Assembly: GCA_003024985.2 (NCBI GenBank) | Contig: PXIH01S0008331.1 | Origin: Euperipatoides rowelli | Lineage: Eukaryota; Onychophora; Udeonychophora; Euonychophora; Peripatopsidae | Reading direction: 5' to 3' (one strand) | DNA length: 11,443 nt | Shown: one piece after another, positions 7,201 to 11,443 of the stretch | Numbering within the stretch: the stretch's first letter is position 1 | How the letters are laid out: the number at the start of each line of letters is the position of its first letter | Made by a program: the position numbers and the translations under genes | Notes under the pieces: model-generated | Seen by the model: the letters and a program-made list of their open reading frames with translations, nothing else | The model's database searches: none | Told to the model about the DNA's origin: nothing

Positions 7201-9817
7201 CAGAACAATCTTCTTGATTGAAATCCCATTGTAAAAGTTCTTCTCCAGAAATTGTCATTATTGCAGCAAGTGCTATTGCTTCCATTCCTATTCCTTTTTC
7301 AATACCAAGAAATATCACTTTTGATAAAAGAGGTTCAATAAACAAACTAGCTATTTTTTTACCTAGTGGTGTCAATTGCCCCTTTTCAGAAATGATATCT
7401 ATTTCATGTAAACGTTTTGTTGTCTTCAAAAGTAAATCCTGTTCCACAAATGGGTATGCAAACTGTAAATCTGGAAAATTAGTTTTGAACAGAAACATTC
7501 TTATAATAAGTAGTTCTGGATTTATAAGTGTATATTGTGGCTGTATCGAGTTCTCCATTGCATCGTGCTGTTCTTTTGTGTAAATTAAATAATAATTTTT
7601 TATGCTTTTTATGCCAGATTTGAATGTTTGAAGTTCAGCTGAAATTTTATTTGTTAGCACGATTTGAATTGTGCTACAGTTAATGATGGATTCGTACACT
7701 ATTTGTTTTTCCATGCCAGTATCAATCACATGACATATATTGGGTATAATTTGAAGTAATTCTGCACATTTTACTGAGAAAATAATTTTTCTTTTACTTT
7801 TGTTTGCATTAAATAATTGAGCTAACTCATTCAATGGTAGTTGATCATATAGTCTTAATAAATCACATGTTTTTTTATTCGATGCTGTAACAATCCTTAG
7901 CTTGAAACATGCTTCTTCAACCTCAGACACTGTTGCCAAATAAATCAAGATATTTTCTTCGGCAGAAGACGTCACAAGGATTTGCTGGATAAACTCAATT
8001 ATTTTATCAATATAACAACTTTTCTGCTCGTTCTCTAAGTTATACTGCACTATATTTGGAAAGTCTTTCTCAGGGATTTGTATTATGGAACATTTGAAAT
8101 ACTGTTCCAAAAACTGGGTATCATTATTAGATACTAAAATGATAATTTTCAAATCATTTCTTTTCTTTAGACAGCATTTCAATACACTCAATAGTAAATC
8201 TGTGCTTAAATTATGTTCCGTTACTTGGTCGACAATTATACAAGAATATAAACTAAGCTTTGAATCACGCAAACACTCATTTAACATCATTTCATCAGTC
8301 ATATACATTATTTTAGTTTTAAGACTTAATTTACTGTACATGCTGGTTTGATAGCCAACAAGTTGTCCAACTTCTTGGCCCATTTTTTTAGAAACTTCAT
8401 TCGCAAAACACACAGCTGAAACAGAACGAGGTTGGGTGCAAACAATTAAACCAGTATTACAAATTTCTTTATGATATATGTATTGAACTAACTCGGTACT
8501 TGCCCCAGACCCAATTCTTCCAATAAGAATAAAAACTGATTTTTTTTTAATTTCATCTAGAATTGTTTGCCTTTGAGTATATATTGGGAGGGGATTCTTT
8601 AGTTTTGACAATTCTTGAGAAAACAATTCATATGCCTGTTTTAAATTTATTTCAGGTGAATCAGTTTTTGCACTTTCTTGTTTTAATTTTATTTCATGCA
8701 TAAAACTTTTAAATTCTTCTTTCTGCTTTGTTAATTCTATTCTTGTATCAATTAATGTTTGTTGCTTAGAAGCAAAATCTTGGAATGTGATATTTTCTGT
8801 TTGACATCTAATTTCAGAATGAATTTTAGTTAAGTTTTTATCACACTGATCAAATATCATTTCAGCCTTTTTTATAAACTGGCTGTAAAGAAGATCAAAA
8901 CTTAGATGCAAATCTTGGGATGGATCTTCTATCATCAACTCTGTGATGAATGAATTATCATCAAGTTTCTGTAATACCTTTAATGCAGTTTTAGCTTTTG
9001 ATAGGTTTTCAAATCTTAAAGCCACTTTTGTTTTGTCACTTTGTTTTTCTGATAAATCATCTATATTGAACTTATACCCAGGCAACAAATTCCTAATGAA
9101 TTTTTCTACTATATTCAATGAGACCCTACATGTTGTAAATAATACTGATGACATTTGTTCTTGATCTTTTACATATTGTATGTTTGGTATATTGTCATAA
9201 CTGTCTAAAGATATTCTCCTAGATGAACTATTAAATTGATTTTGTGGAGAAAAATTGTAATCTAACAAATCTTCAGTTGAAGCCAAAGTATCTGATTTAA
9301 AAAATCTTTTACCAATTAATCCATCACTAGTTACCACTAAATCATCTCTCTCTAAATCTAAAAGGTCTCTCTCTGATTTAACTTTATCGTGATTTGATTG
9401 TAATGAAAAACTGATGTTTCTTCGTGGAAAATAAACTGTGTCATTAGATGTTGAACGGTTTAGTTTGGAGAGTGGTTTTTGATTAAATCCCTTTTTTGAA
9501 TTATGTTTTTGGTACATCTTTGTTTTTAATTCTTGTGATTGCAAATTAATATTTGAAGCTCCAGGTTTTGATTGAAATTCCTGAGATCTGTTAGCAGAAT
9601 TTGGAGGTCGGAAATATGTTGATGGAATAGATTGGTGTTGAAAGTTTAATTCATTCGACCATCCACTTTGGCTTGACATATTATCTTTGGATCTAGTTGA
9701 TGGTAGTCCAAGTAAGGACCTATCTTGGCGAGAGTGATCATTGACTTCATCTTGCATAAAATAAAGAAAAGTGGAATTAAATGAATTGGATTTTCGGTTT
9801 GATTTACCATAGGCCAT
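4298..9817 (-). CDS. DEAH-type (pseudo)helicase fused to RBR E3 ubiquitin ligase, DEAH11/DEAH12-like
   Basis: A single open frame of 1839 residues. Residues 1-220 are a Ser/Asn/Gln-rich disordered region. An RRM-like fold is possible at about 223-297 and a coiled coil at about 310-395. A DEAH helicase core (about 415-745), HA2/ratchet (about 765-880, with LTPLGKK) and OB-fold (about 940-1015) follow. RNA-binding-like segments are possible near 1150-1400 and a KH-like one near 1590-1612. The C-terminus is a complete RBR: RING1 (C1631, C1634, C1648, H1650, C1653, C1656, C1670, C1675), IBR (C1714 to C1755, H1750) and RING2 (C1781 to C1828) with catalytic C1795. The helicase core lacks the Walker A lysine (GRIGSGAST, A439), the DEAH glutamate (DQVT, 530-533), SAT (VSNN) and the motif VI arginines. 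Motif Ia (TQPRSVSA) and YMTD remain. Plant DEAH11/12 share this layout. Probable role (inferred): RNA-guided ubiquitin ligase. The start AAGATGG is a strong Kozak match. Confidence 0.93.
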   Translation of the reverse strand: MAYGKSNRKSNSFNSTFLYFMQDEVNDHSRQDRSLLGLPSTRSKDNMSSQSGWSNELNFQHQSIPSTYFRPPNSANRSQEFQSKPGASNINLQSQELKTKMYQKHNSKKGFNQKPLSKLNRSTSNDTVYFPRRNISFSLQSNHDKVKSERDLLDLERDDLVVTSDGLIGKRFFKSDTLASTEDLLDYNFSPQNQFNSSSRRISLDSYDNIPNIQYVKDQEQMSSVLFTTCRVSLNIVEKFIRNLLPGYKFNIDDLSEKQSDKTKVALRFENLSKAKTALKVLQKLDDNSFITELMIEDPSQDLHLSFDLLYSQFIKKAEMIFDQCDKNLTKIHSEIRCQTENITFQDFASKQQTLIDTRIELTKQKEEFKSFMHEIKLKQESAKTDSPEINLKQAYELFSQELSKLKNPLPIYTQRQTILDEIKKKSVFILIGRIGSGASTELVQYIYHKEICNTGLIVCTQPRSVSAVCFANEVSKKMGQEVGQLVGYQTSMYSKLSLKTKIMYMTDEMMLNECLRDSKLSLYSCIIVDQVTEHNLSTDLLLSVLKCCLKKRNDLKIIILVSNNDTQFLEQYFKCSIIQIPEKDFPNIVQYNLENEQKSCYIDKIIEFIQQILVTSSAEENILIYLATVSEVEEACFKLRIVTASNKKTCDLLRLYDQLPLNELAQLFNANKSKRKIIFSVKCAELLQIIPNICHVIDTGMEKQIVYESIINCSTIQIVLTNKISAELQTFKSGIKSIKNYYLIYTKEQHDAMENSIQPQYTLINPELLIIRMFLFKTNFPDLQFAYPFVEQDLLLKTTKRLHEIDIISEKGQLTPLGKKIASLFIEPLLSKVIFLGIEKGIGMEAIALAAIMTISGEELLQWDFNQEDCSVHSCIGDPWTLLQMYKNWKISLDYKKDTINNRFLTVIDNFVIKLFTEINTHLQVNVLLRWQTDIEIKEVLRKILFTCYSHNLCVYSGNARVGYVHCQSGKIMHLPKKSIFTCLNHQSKFIIYDKFVKFSRNYMLNVTTVKEKWIVNSDLKSKIDKTAIQSSIVGIAKFTLSGISKYIMKQAFIGKNYSKLPEVEKIIVSKCNCEDVVVIDPNLEKGILDIFIPSEYHLKAEQAIYGIIEDEKESLELMDEESLYPNKNSDLKIVFDLGATVSNILQPFECREITVTNISNKLKTMNIIKFMQEIGKIQGYKEEISGNKRTIKITFKNPQDAVKSLNSPGRNKLCNWRLSNNMIQPVKCHKPYSIIITWNRKDLIASAKFPAKTFSRIVQYYVPRVEILNTCVTSSFSVKDNTLDLNNLPSRISVEDIKNAFNPQPTEVIFSMNQVCKTFDDDEQAIEKDIKLMINRYHSKKILYNVSLLHPQKRDNLYLAFVNFENTSEGIKTALNIIKGNDTINGKRCGVKPQLKDSLAIPIDLYNHLKQYFEYIIKKLIKFKNGFLNITFEEENSGEKHNEFVLLNILSDNILDTMRIKLVFKNELKGDIIDCIQSAQSQYLLSKHGLKFLGELQKKQNVYFNINFQAKTISIYGSSISKLESKKEISKFLFKKILCHDLDTQSIQLRGPGICKGFLKELFRRFGSHLEQLTDIEGIINLKPAPSYKYISITGTKESINLVEMHITGLHSNQNWKETKVLSVGNFQCEMCLSTTSKTIYQLASCGHEYCIECISFYLYLKQIPFMCVNSTCGSKFTMLDLNLLLRNNEIKELQETAVRKYVEENSKITYCPTVNCNGIYFITDENNLIKCFRCGINICTFCQDYSHSGLSCLNYQSERKVRQKELDENRDLDFSRFCPACKETVYKVDGNCESVLCRSCETLFCWWCRSIFNSEIEAEVHENNCADILLTRFGNI

Positions 9818-9823
9818 CTTTTT

Positions 9824-9848
9824 CTAAAATAAAAAATAAAAAAAGATT
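9824..9848 (-). other. 3' splice acceptor 6 nt upstream of the start codon
   Basis: On the minus strand a T-rich tract (about 9847-9826) ends in ATTTTAG, with the AG at 9825-9824. AAAAAG then leads straight into ATGG. TTTAATC just before the T-tract is a possible branch site. An acceptor this close to the ATG means either a 5' UTR intron with its first exon upstream or a spliced-leader acceptor. I cannot tell these apart from sequence alone. Confidence 0.6.
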
Positions 9849-9993
9849 AAACATATTTGTTAAATATTTAGACTAATAGAAACATAATATTTTTTAAAAT
9901 TTGTTTACTATTCACTCAAGATGAGGGTGGAAATAAATCCCACCAAGCAATGCTTTGGCCAATAGACTGGGTCATAGAGTCCTGCATGGGTAT
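9849..9993. other. 5' flank (intron or outron) of the DEAH-RBR gene
   Basis: This short stretch lies between the acceptor and the minisatellite. The part near 9925-9990 is richer in G and C than its surroundings. It contains an inverted CCAAT (ATTGG on the minus strand, 9963-9959) within the palindrome TTGGCCAA, and a TATATA word at 9990-9995. If the latter acts as a TATA box, transcription toward the gene would start near 9960. These are weak, common words. Confidence 0.2.
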
Positions 9994-10410
9994 ATACCTG
10001 AAACTACCCGACGTTTTGAGCACCTGAAAAAAAAAAGACCCAACTGTCGGGTATTTTTCAGCTACCTGGAAAAACCTGACCGAGTGTCGGATATCTTACA
10101 GGTACCTGAAAAAAACCAACCCCGACTTCCAGGCCAGTCAGATACCTGGAAAAACCCGATTGACTGTTGTGTATTTTTGGGGTAGCCTACCTGGAAAAAC
10201 CGGACCAAGTGTCAGATATCTTATGGGTCCTGGAAAAACCCAACTGTTGGCCATTTTTCGGATACCTGGAAAAACCCGACCGACTGTCAGGTATTTTTCA
10301 GGTACCTGGAAAAACCCTAATGTCGGCCATTTATCAGATACCTGGAAAAACCAGACTGTCTGGTATTTTTCGTGCACCTGAAAAGTCGGACAGTTTTGGG
10401 TACCCATTAA
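9994..10410. repeat. Minisatellite of about ten diverged, internally palindromic units
   Basis: Units of 35-43 bp start near 10021, 10061, 10101, 10141, 10183, 10226, 10261, 10301, 10337 and 10373, with a degenerate one from 9994. The consensus has two arms, TACCTGGAAAAACCCGAC and GTCGGGTATTTTTCAGGTA. The second is nearly the reverse complement of the first, so each unit can fold into a hairpin. The array is far richer in G and C than the flanks. It begins about 180 bp upstream of the large gene's ATG. The open frames on both strands here are by-products of the periodicity and palindromy. There are no spacers of independent sequence, so it is not a CRISPR array. Confidence 0.9.
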
Positions 10411-11138
10411 AACTACTGAGTCATAATCTGATTCATACTCTTAGTTTTTGGATCTCCATATAAGAGAGGGACAATATATATTAAAATGAATGCTGGTTGG
10501 TTTATAGTGGAGAGAGAGAGTGTGTGTCTGTTTATTTAAATGAAATAAAAGGAAGGTATGATGAGCTTGGATTCCATTAATTTTTATTTAGCTGGAACTA
10601 TACTGCATAAACAATACAAAGACAGAAGCTCGCTGACTAAAAACAGCATAAAAGCCCCAATCTAATTACAAATGCTGTTTAAATAGAACCACTGAATAAA
10701 ATAAATAAATAGAAAACTCAACTGAAGAATGTTGTTGCAGCGAGTAACACCCTGAGATTGCATGTTATGTTCTTTTAAATAGTAATGTGAAAAATAAAAT
10801 CACATGAATAAATTATTAATTTGCACATGTTAAGGTCCAAGTTGATTGTTTTATGCACTGTATGTATACACTCATACATGTAATTAATCAGATTATGTCT
10901 GGAACAACATTAAAAATAGAAAGTTTCCTCTACAAAAATAAACAAAATCAGTTGTTCCTCGAATGCACAACCAATAAAAGAATTAAAGAAAAGAAATTCA
11001 ATTTGCATATACGCCATGTGCATATATGACACAACTTGTATAATACATCTGTGTTTGTCAACCAGCTTTTCCACAAGTGCACCACTTGTTCAATGCAGAC
11101 ATTATTGTGAAAGGTTTAAAAAAAAAATACATAATCAA
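10411..11138. other. AT-rich intergenic DNA, no gene seen
   Basis: No supportable coding region is visible. Several AATAAA words occur on the plus strand (for example near 10543, 10697 and 10793), but with no upstream reading frame they cannot be assigned to a transcript. A short GA/TG microsatellite lies at 10510-10527. Confidence 0.45.
10510..10527. repeat. Compound GA/TG microsatellite
   Basis: A GAGAGAGAGAG run passes directly into TGTGTGT. It is short and of ordinary type. Confidence 0.75.
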
Positions 11139-11230
11139 TGGTGAGCTGTAGTGGGCTCTCAATAGCCCAGTGTTAAATTTACCAGAAATTTGGGAGCCAT
11201 TGTTAAAATTTTCACGCTCACCACTGAGCA
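11139..11230 (-). repeat. Structured block with tRNA A-box-like motif, possible SINE remnant
   Basis: An 8-bp outer stem (TGGTGAGC at 11139-11146 with GCTCACCA at 11216-11223) encloses a 6-bp hairpin TGGGCT/AGCCCA (11152-11157 and 11164-11169). On the minus strand the block starts GCTCAGTGGTGAGCG, which is close to the 5' part of many tRNAs (GCTCAGTGGTTAGAGC). I see no B box, so it is either a decayed tRNA-derived repeat or a chance fold. An open frame runs through it on the minus strand (11303-11058) but has no protein-like features that I recognise. Confidence 0.3.
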
Positions 11231-11371
11231 TAATCATCAAATCTTCATAAAAAAAAACTGACACAATTAATCCAAGAATATTGCTATATGTATATTTGTG
11301 CATCCAATTAATTATATTATGATCTTTACATCAGAGAGTGATCGAATGTAAAGCGGACATGATCATTAACT

Positions 11372-11443
11372 GTAGGGGAAGACGGGGTACAATGAAACAT
11401 TTTTTAGTGTTTATTTTTTATTTTTTGTCTTTTTAAACTTACA
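11372..11443 (+). other. G-rich tract at window edge, possible start of a repeat
   Basis: A purine-rich segment with GGGGAAGACGGGGTAC (11376-11391) followed by T-rich sequence stands out from the AT-rich surroundings. It resembles the abrupt terminus of a dispersed element, but no duplicate copy lies in the window and the sequence is cut off. Confidence 0.2.

Noticed and set aside
7218-7583. 121-codon plus-strand open frame opposite the helicase region
   Set aside because: It is an antisense shadow of the long minus-strand coding region, as are the frames at 5610-6032, 8085-8351 and 8943-9164.
8501-8503. Walker A lysine loss as a sequencing error
   Set aside because: The codon is GCA. AAA or AAG would need two or more base changes, and the independent loss of DEAH, SAT and motif VI residues agrees with real degeneration.
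9994-10410. CRISPR-like array
   Set aside because: Repeated arms lie back to back without unique spacers of constant length, units are diverged, and the genome is eukaryotic. It is a minisatellite.
10138-10463. Overlapping open frames on both strands through the repeat array, with recurring short peptide motifs
   Set aside because: They are by-products of a 35-43 bp repeat with palindromic units. Both strands translate to similar repetitive peptides, and none has an independent coding signal.
11058-11303. 81-codon minus-strand open frame
   Set aside because: It crosses an A-tract and the structured repeat block. No signal peptide, domain or coding-like composition is visible.

Overview
The window reads as nuclear DNA of an invertebrate animal. 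It is strongly AT-rich, carries a very long protein gene with eukaryotic domain architecture, contains two tRNA-derived SINE copies, and shows eukaryotic splice-acceptor and polyadenylation signals. No operon or Shine-Dalgarno organisation is seen. The frequent TACCGGTA and TAGGCCTA words, and an acceptor lying almost on the start codon, would suit a tunicate or another trans-splicing invertebrate. That placement is a low-confidence impression.

Layout. Bases 1 to about 1392 are repeat-derived: AAATAC-rich blocks at both ends, the second ending in a hAT-like terminus, with a full-length minus-strand SINE (258-519) inserted between them. A second, 5'-truncated SINE of the same family lies at 1694-1935 between 14-bp target-site duplications. 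Bases 1950-2975 hold no gene I can support. At 2976-3306 (minus) is a possible small secreted-peptide gene, split by a one-base frame change between an excellent signal peptide and a body with a basic cleavage site. Bases 3307-4130 are featureless.

The dominant feature is a single uninterrupted 1839-codon gene on the minus strand (9817-4298). It encodes a DEAH-type helicase module (RecA1, RecA2, HA2/ratchet, OB) joined to a C-terminal RING1-IBR-RING2 ubiquitin ligase module. This is the architecture of plant DEAH11/DEAH12. The helicase core has lost the Walker A lysine (GSGAS in place of GSGKS), the DEAH glutamate (DQVT), the SAT motif and the motif VI arginines. All RBR zinc ligands and the catalytic cysteine are kept. 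It therefore looks like a pseudo-helicase scaffold carrying a live E3 ligase. A 3' splice acceptor lies 6 nt upstream of its ATG, and an AATAAA signal follows the stop.

Upstream of this gene (9994-10410) is a minisatellite of about ten diverged units of 35-43 bp. Each unit is itself an imperfect palindrome. The rest, to 11443, is AT-rich with a GA/TG microsatellite, one structured block with a tRNA A-box-like motif (11139-11230), and a G-rich tract at the right edge that may be the start of another repeat.
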